Below the pieces are notes generated by a model. The model was not told where the DNA came from. It saw only the letters and a list, made by a program, of their open reading frames with translations, and made no database searches. Below, one piece after another: positions 47,953-59,255 of a stretch of DNA of 64,000 bases. How positions within the stretch are numbered: position 1 is the stretch's first letter; each line of letters opens with the position of its first letter. A program made the position numbers and the translations under genes. Source of the stretch: Gambelia wislizenii (Eukaryota; Chordata; Lepidosauria; Squamata; Crotaphytidae); contig JAUMIR010000001.1 in the NCBI GenBank assembly GCA_030847615.1, forward strand, positions 87,283,501 to 87,347,500. Direction: 5' to 3'.

Positions 47953-49909
47953 CAAGGTCAGTCTATTAAATAACAAGAATGTGTTTCTACCTTTAAGACA
48001 AATCAGGGAGAAGTGATTGTGAACACTTGAATGGTGACCTTGAACATGTCTGAACCTGCATGACAAACATCAGTACTCTCGGCCATTCAGTTAATTATCA
48101 GTCATCATTTAACCCAACTGTGTTGTCTGTTGTGTGCCGGGAAAATCTAAGTTTAAAAGTCGAACAACATGTCAATTTGAAATGGTCAGTAAAACTGAAC
48201 AAACACCAATGGAATCTTTTCAAATGCTTACTGAGACCTACGGGGAAGACTACATGTCTTGTGCGTGCGTGTTTGAGTGGCACAAAAGATTCAGAGAAGG
48301 GTGTGAGAATGTGGAAGACAATGAATGCCTTGGACAACCTTTCACTTCAAGAACCAAAGAAATTGTGGAAAAAATCACCCAGATTGTTCAAGGAAACCAC
48401 CAACTCAGGTCTTGCCTATACAAGGGGGAAATAATACCAACATGTCCAAAAAGGCAGGAATTTGCAACGATGTGATCTGCCTACATGGTGAAAACTCCCC
48501 CCTAAACTCTGCATGACCCCCTAGCCAGCTGGACACTGTGAGCAATTTACTGGCGATTTTAAATCTGTCCTGCCAATTTGTTTTTTAAAAAAAGCTTCCT
48601 GTGGTACGCACAAGACTTATTTCTTATTTACAACAAAAAGAAATTTTAAAAGAGTAAAAATCGCCATTTGATTGACTTATCAGGCCCTCGCTTAGCCAAA
48701 AATCCAACATGGCGGACGCAAACACTTTCCCTCTTTGCTAGCCCCACCCCCTGTGCTTGTCCAGCCAATCAGATTGAGCTGCCTGTTCATATGTGTATGA
48801 ACATGACTGTACAAATGGTCACACATTCGTACATCATACAGATCTTTTCCAAAAATCCGGACAAAGCCTTTGACGTGGTGTGAACAGACATTACGGTGGG
48901 TTTTGCTGCCCCCCTTTCCAAATGAATCGTGTTTGTGCAAACGACTGTTTGAACGCACGCCGTTCGGTTTGTTTTTTCCCCATATAGACAGAACCTCACT
49001 TTCCGAATGATAGCTGAAGCCTTGAACATTGACAAAGACATTGCATGGAAAATTGTGCATGAGGATCTCAACATGAGAAAAGTTTGTGGCCAAGATGGTC
49101 CTGAGGGTTCTCATACCAGAGCAAAATGACTGCCGCAAGGAAATTTGTACTGACATTCTGCAGCAACTTGAGGCGGACCTAAATCTTTTCCAAAAAATCA
49201 TCACTTGTGATGAAAACCTGGATATGATCCTGAGACAAAATGACAGTAAGTGCACTGGAAAACACCATCATCAACAATAATGAAAAAAGCACATCAAAGC
49301 AAGTCCATATTTAAAGCCATGCTCATTGTTTGTTTGCTTGTTGATATCAAGGGCATACTTTTGGCAAAATTGGTTACAGAATGCAGAACAGTGAACCAGC
49401 ATTATTATAAGGACATTTTATAAGGACAAAGCTGAGGACAGCATTATAAGGACAGTATTATTATAAGGACAAAGCTGAGAAAAAGAGTCAGGAGAAAAAG
49501 GCCAGAACTGTGGAAAAATGGTTTCATTCTTCATCAAGGCAATGCACCTGCTCATACGGCACTTTCTTTGAAGCAGTTTTTGGCCAATAAATGCATTACT
49601 ACACTTGAACATCCTCTATATTCACCAGATTTTGGACCATGAGACTTTTTTCTTTTCCCTAAAGTGAAATTGGTGTTTAAAGGAACATGTTTTGAGTCAA
49701 CTGAAGCAGTAAAGAAGAAAACAGCAATTATATTGAAACAGTTTACAGAAACTGAACAGTTCCATGCCTCCGACTAGTGGAAAACAAGACTGCATCAGTG
49801 CGTGAGTGTGAATGGGAAGTATACTGAAGGGGACAAGCATTAGAATTGTAATACATATAAATAAAGATGGATTATTGGTTTAGTCTCGTTATTTAATAGA
49901 CATACCTTG
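47953..49909 (+). pseudogene. Mariner transposase relic (full length, dead, interrupted)
   Basis: Tc1/mariner element. Ends CAAGGTCAGTCTATTAAATA and inverted CAAGGTATGTCTATTAAATA; TA follows the right end. Transposase homology begins near 48150 (ESFQMLTETYGEDYMSCACV, FEWHKRFREGCENVEDNE), continues after a 588-bp insertion (TFRMIAEALNID), then ITCDENLD (first catalytic D), LHQGNAPAHTALS (second D replaced by G) and YSPDFGP followed by a stop before DFFLFP (third D). Frameshifts and stops occur throughout, so it is inactive. Without the insertion it is about 1.37 kb, normal for mariner. Confidence 0.92.
48408..48995. mobile_element. Family F inverted-repeat element inside mariner
   Basis: 588 bp with ends GGTCTTGCCTATACAAGG and inverted GGTTCTGTCTATATGGGG. 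Exact duplication TCA (48405-48407, 48996-48998). Removing the element and one TCA makes the mariner homology continuous (HQL then TFRM), which fixes both boundaries independently. Confidence 0.92.
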
Positions 49910-50019
49910 TAAAATGACGAACATACTCTAGTCATGAATAAATAGAAACAAAGTAGCCATTCACATCTGCAGTGATTTGAAAGTTGTAACCTAAATATTG
50001 TGTAACTATGCCTTATGCC

Positions 50020-50066
50020 TGAGGCCTTAATAGCACTCAGTACTGCATCCAAAGAAGTGGGTTTAT
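50020..50066 (+). mobile_element. Truncated hammerhead-repeat fragment at L2 edge
   Basis: ACTGCATCCAAAGAAGTGGG resembles the stem I/core start of the repeat at 14590-14615 (GCATCTGAGGAAG). It is cut off where the L2 tail begins. Weak match. Confidence 0.35.
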
Positions 50067-53000
50067 AACAACAACAACAACAACAACAATAATAATTTAT
50101 ATACCGCCCTTTGGTAATCCAATCAGGGTGGTTCACAACATTAAAAAAAACCCTTAAAAGTTATTAAATCAATTACAAATTAAAACAACAATTAAAACAT
50201 TTGATAAAAACACATACCTACATTTGGCAATAACAGTAGGTCCCCAGTGATATTCAGTTCTGTTAACAAAGGAGCTGTAGGGACTCTCCTGAAGGAGGGG
50301 GGGTTCCCGAGGTGGATCTCAACTGACGGATCTCATCCAGCAGGACATTCCATAGTTTGGGGGCGACAACAGAAAAAGCCCTCTGGGAGGTAGCCGAAAG
50401 CCTCGACTTTTGAGGCTGCAGCAAATTCCTCCCAGAGGACCGGAGTGCGCGGGGGGGGGGTTATAAAGGAAGAGACGGTCCCTGAGATAGCTTGGACCCA
50501 AGCCATTTAGGGCTTTAAAGGTGATAACCAACACCTTGAACTGGGCCCAGAAACCAATAGGCAGCCAGTGGAGGGACCTCAAAACCGGAGTGATGTGCTC
50601 CCTCCTAGATGTTCCTGAAACAAGCCTGGCCGCCATATTTTGTACTAACTGTAGTTTCTGAACCAAGCACAAGGGTAGCCCCATGTAAAGCGCATTACAG
50701 AAGTCTAGGCGCGAGGTTACCAGCACGTGAACGATGGTCTCGAGGTCCCTTGCTTCCAGAAAAGGGCGCAGCTGGCGTATCAGCCGAAGCTGATAACAGG
50801 CGCTCCTGACTATTGCATTTACCTGATTCAGGAGTGACGAGTCAAGGAGCACACCCAGACTACGAACACAGTCACTGGAGGAGTGTGTGACCCCATCCAG
50901 GACTGGAGGTTGCAACCCAATTCTTGGTTTCGGGGCCGCTACCATGAGCACTTCTGTCTTGTCTGGATTCAGTTTCAATTTGTTTTTCCTCATCCAGCCC
51001 ATTAGCGCCTGAAGACATTCATTGAGAGAAGAGATGTCATTGGAATTCGAGACCGACAAATGGGATATGGAGAAATAGATCTGAGTGTCATCAGCATACT
51101 AATAGCACCCAGCTCCATAACTCTGAATAATCTCACCCAGCAGCTTCATATAGATGTTAAATAACATCGGGGACAGGATAGCTCCCTGTGGAACTCCCCA
51201 GGTGAGCTCTCTTTTGCTCGAACAATTGTCCCTGAGCAGCACTCTCTGGGACCTGCCTGAGAGGTAGGACTGGAACCACTGCAATGCAGTGCCTCAGATA
51301 CCCAACCCCTTCAGGCGGTCCAAGATGATGCCATGATCTATCGTATCAAAAGCCGCTGAGAGGTCTAAGAGCACCAACAGGTTCACATTACCCCTGTCGA
51401 TGTTCAGATGCAGATTGTCGGTCAAGGCAACCATGGCAGTCTCAACCCCAAAGCCTGTCCTGAAGCCAGTTTGAAATGGGTCTAGATAATCGGTTTCATC
51501 CAAGACAGCTTGGAGTTGAAGACCAACCGCCCTCTCGATCACCTTGCTCAGAAATGGCAATAAAGAAAAAAGCCTGTAGTTACTCATAACCAGGGGGTCC
51601 AGGGAAGGTTTTTTCAGAAGTGGCCTAACAGCCGCTTCCTTCAGACAAGATGGAACATGTCCTTCCCTGAAGGAAGCATTGATGATATCCATGAGGAATC
51701 TCCTCAATGCTTCCCCCCCACCTGGACGGCCAGCCATGATGGGCAAGGGTCGAGAGGGCAAGTTGTTTTCCTCACCCTACCAAGCAGCTTGTCCATGTCC
51801 TCAGTACTCACAGATTGGAGCTGATCCAGAATAACTTCATTGACAGAGTCGCTGGACATCTCTCCTATGGTTTCTGTTAAAACATTGGCATCTAAGTCGG
51901 CTCTTATCTGAGAGATTTTATCTGTGAAAAAGTTGTTAAACGCATCACAGCAGGCCAATGTCGGGTTAAGTAAGGGATTCGGCACAGGGGGTACCTGCGT
52001 TAGCTCCCTCACCATCTGAAACAGCTCTGCTGGACGGGACTCTGCAGATACAATATGTGCAGAGGAGAAAGATCTCTGCGCTGCATGTATTGCCTCCCGA
52101 TAGGACCAAAGAAAGTTCCTATGGAGAGTTCTGTCAGATAAGAGTCGAGTTTTCCGCCACATGCGCTCTAGTCATTGTCCAAACCGCTTCATTCTCCTAA
52201 GCTCTGGTGTGTACCATGGCTTAAGGTTTGAAGCGGATTGACAAGGACACTTGCGAGTGATCATGTCAATAGCCCTGGCAAGATCGGTGTTACAAATATT
52301 GACCAGAGCATCGACAGGGTCACCAGCATTCCCAACCATTAAACCCTCTAAGGCTTTCTGGAATCCATTTGACTCCATTAGCCTTCAAGGGCGGACCAAT
52401 CTAATGGGTCCACCACCCCCGGTGGGGCGGATACAAACTCTAAGTTCCGCCTTGACCAGGAAATGATCCGACCGTGACAATGCGGAGGTATTTACAACCT
52501 CCGCCCATGGATATTCTTGTTCTGTACTGAAGACCTCATCAAGTGTATGACCTGCACAATGTGTGGGCCCGACGACCAATTGGGATAGGCCCATGTTTGT
52601 CATGGTCTCCATGAACTCCCAAGCCACGCCTGTTAGACTGATCTCAAGCGGAATGTTGAAGTCTCCCAAAACTAAAAGTCTAGGGGACTCCAACAGCAGC
52701 TCCGAGACCAGTTGTGTCAGCTCGGTCAGGGAGTCTGCTAGACAACGGGGTGGTTGGTAGACTAGCAGAATCCCCAAACTATCCCTGATCCTCAGCCTAA
52801 GGTGCATACACTCGAAGTGGACTGTGTTCCGGACAGGTATCCTGGTCAAGATCAGGCTATTCTTGTGAATCAGAGCAACTCCACCGCCCCCCCCGCCCAC
52901 TTCCCCTCACCTGCTCACTGACAGAGTACCCAGCTGGGAGGGCCTGCACCTAGGAACCGCGCTATCCTCTCCCAGCCAGGTCTCTGTGAAGCAAGCCAGG

Positions 53001-53680
53001 TCGGCATCCTCATCCATGAGGAGATCATGGATGATATGGGTCTTGTTCTTGACCGACCTAGCATTGCAGAGGAGCAGAGTGAGGTTCTGTGGAATGGTTG
53101 GTCTGCTCTCCAAGCCATTCTGGGAAACAGAGGGAACTGAAGGCGGGATAGCTTTCAAACAGCGATCCCGTCTTCTTTTGTAACATTTGTTCGCTCTGTT
53201 CCAGCTGTACCTCCCATTCCCCTGCACAACTCCTATAGCCACCCCCACCTCATTCCCAGCCTCAAGGGAAACAGTAAAGTTTAAAGCCACTGGGAAAAAA
53301 GGGTATTTGGGGGATAGACCAACCCCAGTCCCATAATCCAATTCCTATAGTTGTCAGGTGATAAGAGACTGAATGGCTTAATAATACAAATCTTATATCA
53401 ACCTACATCAACATCAGGTCCAGTATAACAATTTGTCCCACCTTAGATGTTTGCTGCCAGGGGTCCTGCCAATGGTTGAGCTGGAGCCAGCTTTAAAGGC
53501 TCTGTAAAGGCCAGGTGTTCCAAGGGAGGAGGAGGGGGGCCAAAGCACTCACTGCCCACTCCCAGTTCCAAGCCACGCTGCTGCTGCTGCCGATGGCTGG
53601 AGCTGGCTTTAAAGGCTTTCTGAAGGCCAGGTGTTCCGAGGGAGGGGGGGCATGAAAGCTCGTGCAAAAATAAAAACTAG
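50067..53680 (-). pseudogene. Near-complete L2 LINE (inactivated)
   Basis: Minus-strand L2. From the 5' end: a repeat-bearing 5' region (53343-53680); ORF start near 53341; AP endonuclease with LLLCNARSVKNKTHIIHDLL, LLVLGDFNIPLE, GHTLDEVF and SRSDHF; linker (KPWYTPELRRMKRF); RT with LLDLSAAFDTIDHGIILDRL, GVPQGAILSPMLFNIYM and YADDTQIYF; and C terminus LDFCNALYMGLPL, LHWLPIGFWAQFKVL. The frame is conserved from 53341 to about 51760 apart from stops (about 52907, 52385, 52172), shifts near 51710-51760, has a TAG just before YADD (51099-51101), and shifts again near 50390. The tail is (TTG/ATT)n at 50067-50097. Confidence 0.93.
53470..53655 (-). promoter_or_regulatory. Tandem duplication in the L2 5' region
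   Basis: Two GC-rich units, period 116 bp, share CTTTAAAGGCT and GGCCAGGTGTTCC followed by an AGGGAGG run. They lie just upstream of the L2 coding start, where LINE internal promoters reside; promoter function is inferred. Confidence 0.55.
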
Positions 53681-53884
53681 TTAAAGGCAAAGGTAAGAAA
53701 AGGTTCTTTTCTTTTCTTTTCCCCATCCCCCTTACTCCTTTTTCATTTCAAAGGTATTGGAATTCCAGTAGGCACTGAACAGCCAGTGGACACCCAAAAA
53801 TCACTCTATTTGATCACAGTTGTGTAACAGTCTCTACCAGTATTTGGAATTGACAGAGCACTATTTTTGTTTCTGCAGTGGACA

Positions 53885-54100
53885 GGAAAGTTTTGCACAC
53901 TTGAAGTTTATGTGCCACCTGTGCCCTTTTATGGAGATTCCTGATAAATGCATTAGTTGCATCACATTTTGATTACTGTAATGCATATTTGAAGAGTGCT
54001 TGGAAATTTCAGTTGGTTCAAAAAACAGTAGCCAAAATGTTAACTGGGGCTGGTTACAGAGATCATATAACTCCATTAAATTGTTTTAATTTAGGGGCTT
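53885..54100 (+). pseudogene. L2 LINE RT fragment
   Basis: Nucleotide and peptide similarity to 23265-23480: FAHLKF, the C-terminal region around CATCACATTTTGATTACTGT, and ACTGGGGCTGGTTACAGAGA. Many stops. Same sub-family as the fragment at 23140. Confidence 0.75.
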
Positions 54101-54228
54101 TTTTTGGTGGGCAGGGTTTGGGCTAATTTAGTATGGTGAAGAATTACAAGATTCAGGCATAATAGACAACAATAAGTCTTGATATTTCTAACGTAAAAAA
54201 ATTATAATGTAAAAACAAATATTATCTG

Positions 54229-54721
54229 TAGGTTTTCTGTGGGTTTTTTCCAGGCTGTAAGGCCATATTCTCATGTCAGAATGCACAGAGAAGTTATTGA
54301 AATCCACAAACACCTGGACAACATCAACAGGAAAGAAGAAACCCTTAGAGTAAACAAAGTTTGGCTACCAGTCCTGAAAAACACCAAAATCAAAACTCTA
54401 CACATGCAAATGAACTTCACCCAGGGACAAGGGGTTTCCCAGCAGACAATGTACCATGAGCTAAATAGACACTAATCTTCCTTGCATATCCTCCCACCCC
54501 AGGAACTAACCATTCAAATACACACATTTACATATCCTTTCCAACAGGGACTCACAGTATATAAACCCCACACACACCCTATGCCACCATTCTCTGAAGA
54601 TGCCAGCCACAGATGCAGGCGAAACGTTAGGAATAAACTCTTCTACAACATGGCCTCACAGCTTGGAAAAAAATAATGGAAAACCTATGGATGCTGGCCG
54701 TGAAAGCCTTCGACTTCACAC
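54229..54721 (+). mobile_element. Penelope-like retroelement 3' end with 9-bp duplication
   Basis: Flanked by TATTATCTG (54220-54228, 54722-54730). Encodes the family's C-terminal GIY-YIG-associated tail (REVIEIHKHLDNINRKEE, NKVWLPVL), degenerate. Ends carry an inverted pair of about 39 bp (54229-54268 with 54649-54687). A hammerhead-like core, CTGAAGA (54594-54600) and GAAA (54621-54624), lies near the 3' end. Confidence 0.82.
54594..54636 (+). ncRNA. Hammerhead-like core in the Penelope element
   Basis: CTGAAGA, then stem II GCCAGC/GCAGGC with one mismatch (54602-54607 with 54615-54620), then GAAA. Stem III is almost absent (CGT before T-A), and a short stem I is possible between ATTCT and GGAAT. 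Probably weak or inactive. Confidence 0.45.
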
Positions 54722-56466
54722 TATTATCTGCATAAACAAGCATCATGGTATCACCTTCTTGTTACATCACACTATGAGTGCCATAATTTTTATACTCAGA
54801 CTTTTTTTATAAAAAATGAGAAAATAGCACCCACCTTGTCTATTTTTTCTGTTAGGATCTATTTATCTTGAAATCACACTTAATTGAGGTTTTCAGGCTG
54901 TCATATATTAAAGAGGGCCAACTAGAAAATAAGCCTCCCAAACTATTTTAAAAAAAAAATCAAATATAACCATTCTATTCTGTCAAAACCATTTTCAGCA
55001 TTGGCAAAGTACAAAATAGTGCACATAAATTTTCTAAGTCTCATTGATTAAAAAAAAAACAACTATTCTTTAATAGTCTGACTTTGATAAATCCCTTCTG
55101 ATTTTCACTGACAGAAAGACCTGGGATCTCATTGAGTCCATTAGTTAATTCAGATGCTTTTGTGTGTGTGTGTGTGTTATTTGCATTAAGCAGGTACATA
55201 GACTGATAAGAAACTGCCCGCTACCTTGAGTCCCAATAATGAGGGAAAGGTATAAGCAACAACAACATCCCTATATCTTTCTAAAGCTTAAAGATCATAA
55301 TTGTCCGGACCTCATTCTAAGATTCCAGAAATATGTTGTTATGGATTATATACTCAAATAAATCTTTCAGTACTGGAGACGTATCTGGTTCTGCTTAACT
55401 ACAGTTTATCATGAAATCTGGAGTCACAAACTGTGATTAACATTAATTATGGTTAGTTTGAAATAGCCAAACTTGAAACACAAACTACTGAAGCCAAATT
55501 CTTTAAACAAGTAGACATTGTGATAAAATGTAGTTAAGCAACAGAGGAAGTGAAAGCTTACAAACTCCTCCCACCTGGATTGTAAGAGAAGAGAAGAAGG
55601 AGTGTGTGAGTCCATGACTTAATGCAGGTTATCCCTGTTTATTCATAATATACTGAACTATGGTTTAGTGTGACATGCAAACACTGCCTGAGACTCAACA
55701 ACATACACTTCATACGCTGTATTGTAAGTGATGCAACACATGCATACCTAAAAAGATAAAGTGGGAAATTAATTAACATGGACATAATACAGCAAACAGT
55801 GATTCCTTGTAGCTCCTTATTGAATGTACACCCAGGTTTGTCTTTCCACAATGTCTGAAATGGCCCTAACCCACAAATTTCCAAAACAAGCCTGGGATTA
55901 GCCTCATATATTGTCTATGTACACAATATGTTGCTGGCAAAGAATTCACTCCCTAATGGTAATTTGCTAAAGAGGTAATAATGACTTGAGGTTCATGTGT
56001 AGCTTTATTTCTTGCATTTTTTCATATTTTTAATAGAATGAAAATAATGTTATTTTCCCAGAGCATCTCAGTTAAGTGCATTCTAAATACTGTTGTTTAC
56101 TGTTGAATGTTTAGAAATATTGAAGAAGCCACAGACTTCCCAAAAGGATCTGTTAAGAAATATCTGAATGATTCCATAACATATATTTTAAGTTCTTGTA
56201 GGAAGAAAACAGAGTAAATAAGAAAATGCCATTCACTTTTGGCTTAAATCAGTTACCAAGAACTCTGATCATTTTAATACTCTGATCTTAAAACACTTTT
56301 TTTACTGGAACGTCAATTATTTTCAGATTTATTTCTTTTCAAGTGAGCCTGTCTAGAATCTGAAGATTTGTCAGACAAGGCTGGGAATAAATATTTTAAT
56401 AAAGAAATACTATTGTTGATTTATATCTGGATTTTTCATCAACCTGAAATTAATTTATGATAATCT

Positions 56467-56992
56467 ATGAATATCTACACAGGCAATATACTCCATCTTG
56501 GCCCTGTCTTAGAGCCCTGCAGTCCAGACGATGCAGGGCTTTTATTTCGTTCTGCCCCCAGGCAGTCCTCACAACCCCCTGGGCAAAGATGGGGCTAAGA
56601 TGGCGAGGAAGACAGGGTGGAGCCTGTTACAGCATTTTAAAATAATACCTGCTTTAATTCATTCCTGCTGGCAAAAAACAGATCAGGCCGACATGACTGC
56701 AGGAGCCTGTTCCAGCACGCCCAGCCCATCGCTGCAGCTGCCAGTCGGCCATCACTCTTTTGCAGCAAGAAGGCTGGTCACATGCAGGGGCTTTGGTCAC
56801 ATGTTGTGGGCCAGCTTCCTAGCTTCTGGGAGAGTGAGGGAGACTGCAGTGGCAGCAGCTGCAGCAACAGACCAGCATGCCTGTCTGGACTTCCTCCCAT
56901 TTCGTGGAGGTAGTGGGACAGGAATGGGCCTGATCCGCAGGAAGGATAGGCCAATGGAGAGCTGGAGTATCTTGGCCCATATGGATGAGCCC
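56467..56992. mobile_element. Family E inverted-repeat element, copy 3
   Basis: About 526 bp, same orientation as copy 1. Right end inverted GGGCTCATCCATATGGGCC; the left end is degraded (ATATCTACACAGGCAATAT). Shares CCTGTCTTAGAGCCCTGCAG, GGGCAAAGATGGGGCTAAG and GGAATGGGCCTGATC with its homologues. No clear duplication. Confidence 0.72.
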
Positions 56993-57943
56993 CATGCTCA
57001 GCTTCAAACATAATACTGTTATCCAATCCTAGGGCGAGGGGGGGGGGACGATAGGCAAACGACCAATTTTCTAAAAACAATTAGGAAATGTTTAGAACTA
57101 TAAGTTGTTTTGTGTGTATACATAGGTATATAGGCACACCTCAGCTAATAAAGCCTCTGACAGAGAAGTTCCATTTTGCAAAGTCCTTTTACACTTAGAC
57201 TCTCATCCTCCATCTAGTTGGAAGGTTTTAGCAGCATCAGCATTGAGAAGACACTGAAAGAGGGCTGGAGGAACACCTTTGGTGCTGGTTTACAGCGGCA
57301 TGTCTGCAGTAAACATGCAATGAAGCCTGAGCTGGGAAAGGCCAGGATTCTGCTCTAGTCAATCCTATGGTAGCTGCGTGTGGCTGCCTACAACAGGCAA
57401 GGTAAACAGCAACTACCTCCAGAATCCCTTACCAAGCATGCGTGAACAGCAAAACAGAAAAAAAGGGGAAAGCAGATTAGCCTGTTTCACCAGCTACTGC
57501 CAAAATGTTTTTTAAGATATAGATCTATACATTTAGCCACCAAAATGGAAATCAGGAAAAAGTAGACTGGTGGGGGGAAATAACTCCCGAATTTCCCTTG
57601 GGGGAAAGCTTTCAAGTAGTCTCTAGAAAGTTCAGAATGTTTTGTATGGCTTAGCTGACCTGGTTGTTTCAATTTTAAATATATGTATTGTTAGTTTTGA
57701 ATAAAGGGTTTGTGGAAACATGTTAGATTGCTTTTCTTTTCTTTTCTTTTTTGTGTTTGTTTGTTTTTGTGTTGCAAGAACCTATCCCTACTATTTTCAT
57801 GTTATTTCTGCCTCTGGTACCAAATTTTCTGTTAAAGAAGGAACACCCAGGAACACATCTGCTTTGTTAACTGAGGCATACCTGCATCAGGAAACAGGTG
57901 TGCACAGCAGGATGGGCTCCAGTGATGACTCCAGTGATGATAA

Positions 57944-58162
57944 AAGGAGCCCTGTTGGCACAGTGGTTAAATGCCGGTACTGCAGCCACAATGTTGTGAG
58001 TTCAATCCTACAGGACTCCAAGGTTGACTCAGCCTTCCATCCTTCCATAGGTCAGTACAATGAGTACCCAGCTTGTTGGGGGCAATTAGCTAACACATTG
58101 TAAATCTTTGCACTGATAAGCAGTACAGTATAGAAATATAAATGCTATTGTTGTTGCTGTTG
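57944..58162 (+). mobile_element. Second SINE family (tRNA-derived, L2-like tail)
   Basis: GTTGGCACAGTGGTTAAATG (A box), GAGTTCAATCC (B box), GACTCAGCCTTCCATCCTTC, AATGAGTACCCAGCTTGTTG, GGGGCAATTAGCTAACAC, then a (TTG)n tail. Distinct from the Sauria-type copies. Confidence 0.85.
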
Positions 58163-58479
58163 ACTGGAGGTCTCCATGTCAGTAAGGCAGTGAATCTGCT
58201 CTGGATTTTAGTCCAAATCTTAAATGAATTGTCCACAATGCTGAAACCTAGTCCCAAAATACATCCTTTATTTAGCTCCTTCAAAGTTCAGACTAAAACC
58301 GGGAGTGGATTCATCACTGCATTGACATGAATGCCATTGTTGCCACTAGTGGATTGACTGGAATTAAAGCCATTTGAATTATAGTCAACCCTCCATATAT
58401 ATGCATTTCATTTTCATGGATTTGATTATCCATGGATTTGCTGCTGCCTCCAGGGATGCCCTACACCATCTTTAACAGG

Positions 58480-58575
58480 TATCTATAAATCTCACCTCAC
58501 ATTCCCAGTCTTTCTGTATGCTTTGTAATACTGAGAGAGACTGGGAAAATGAGGTGAGGCTTATAAGTCCCTATT
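58480..58575. repeat. Hairpin inside Tigger-like element
   Basis: CTCACCTCACATTCCCAGTC pairs with GACTGGGAAAATGAGGTGAG; 22 of 25 bases match, with a loop of about 16 bases. Confidence 0.85.
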
Positions 58576-58821
58576 AAAGTGGTACTGGATTGCTGGCATG
58601 TGTGTGCACTGCTTATGAAGCAAGCTAAGGGGGTGGGGAGGTACCAAACCCAGATTGGTGGGGTGTGTGGAATGGTGAGGGAGCAGATCAGCGAAAAGCA
58701 AGTCAGCTAACTCTCCTAGCTGGAGCCCTGCAGAGGCTGGCCCACCCAGCTCAGGGGGAGAAGGAAGGAGGAAACTGAGGTTGCCAAAAAGGCCCTTGAG
58801 CCATCTCTGCACCCCTCAGGC

Positions 58822-59255
58822 CTGGAGGAGTTTGCTGGGTTGCTTTTGGATGAAAACTCCTCCCAGCTTCAGCCACACAGAAGCAGCTGTAGGGCCTTTT
58901 CAAGCAGTAGCTTCTTCCTCCTTCTTTGTCCCCAGGGCCGGGCAGGCTGGCTTCTGTGTGGCTGAATCTGGGAGGACTTTGCTGGGTTGCTTTTGGAGTA
59001 TGCACTCCCTGGAACCCCTCCCCCGCAATTCCGTGAAATACCAATCCCCTGAGATCAGGCTCAAGGATGTGTGTGTGCAAGAGAATGGACCATTGAAAAG
59101 CAATCTAGTAAACTTGCAGAAACAACTGTAGGGCCTTTTCAAGAAGCCTTGTCTTCCTCCTCCCTTGCTCCACCCCATGCCCCTCAAAGCTGGGCAGGCT
59201 GGCCTCTGCAAGCCTCAAGTTGAGAGGAGTTTTCTGGGTTACTTTTCAACTACAG
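58822..59255. repeat. Diverged tandem units inside Tigger-like element
   Basis: TTTGCTGGGTTGCTTTTGGA at about 58829 and 58979, a third variant at 59231, and CTGTAGGGCCTTTTCAAG at 58887 and 59127. Confidence 0.75.

Larger units (their letters stand above)
47846..49950. mobile_element. Tigger-like element split by mariner, copy 4
   Basis: The left part 47846-47952 (GGACCCTCAGTATC, CATGGATACTAAAATCCATGG, ACACAATGGCATAGTAAAATGG) aligns with 24761-24870. After the mariner, TAAAATGACGAACATACTCT resumes approximately where copy 3 has TATAAAATGGCAAAAT. The right boundary is unclear. Confidence 0.55.

Noticed and set aside
48692..49255. 187-codon minus-strand frame
   Set aside because: Antisense shadow of the mariner relic and its inserted F element.
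50609..50809. Plus-strand frame over the L2
   Set aside because: Antisense shadow of the L2 reverse transcriptase region.
55200..55270. SINE copy
   Set aside because: Only a LINE/SINE-type tail (CTACCTTGAGTCCCAATAAT, CAACAACAAC) is visible; the head is missing and the family is uncertain.
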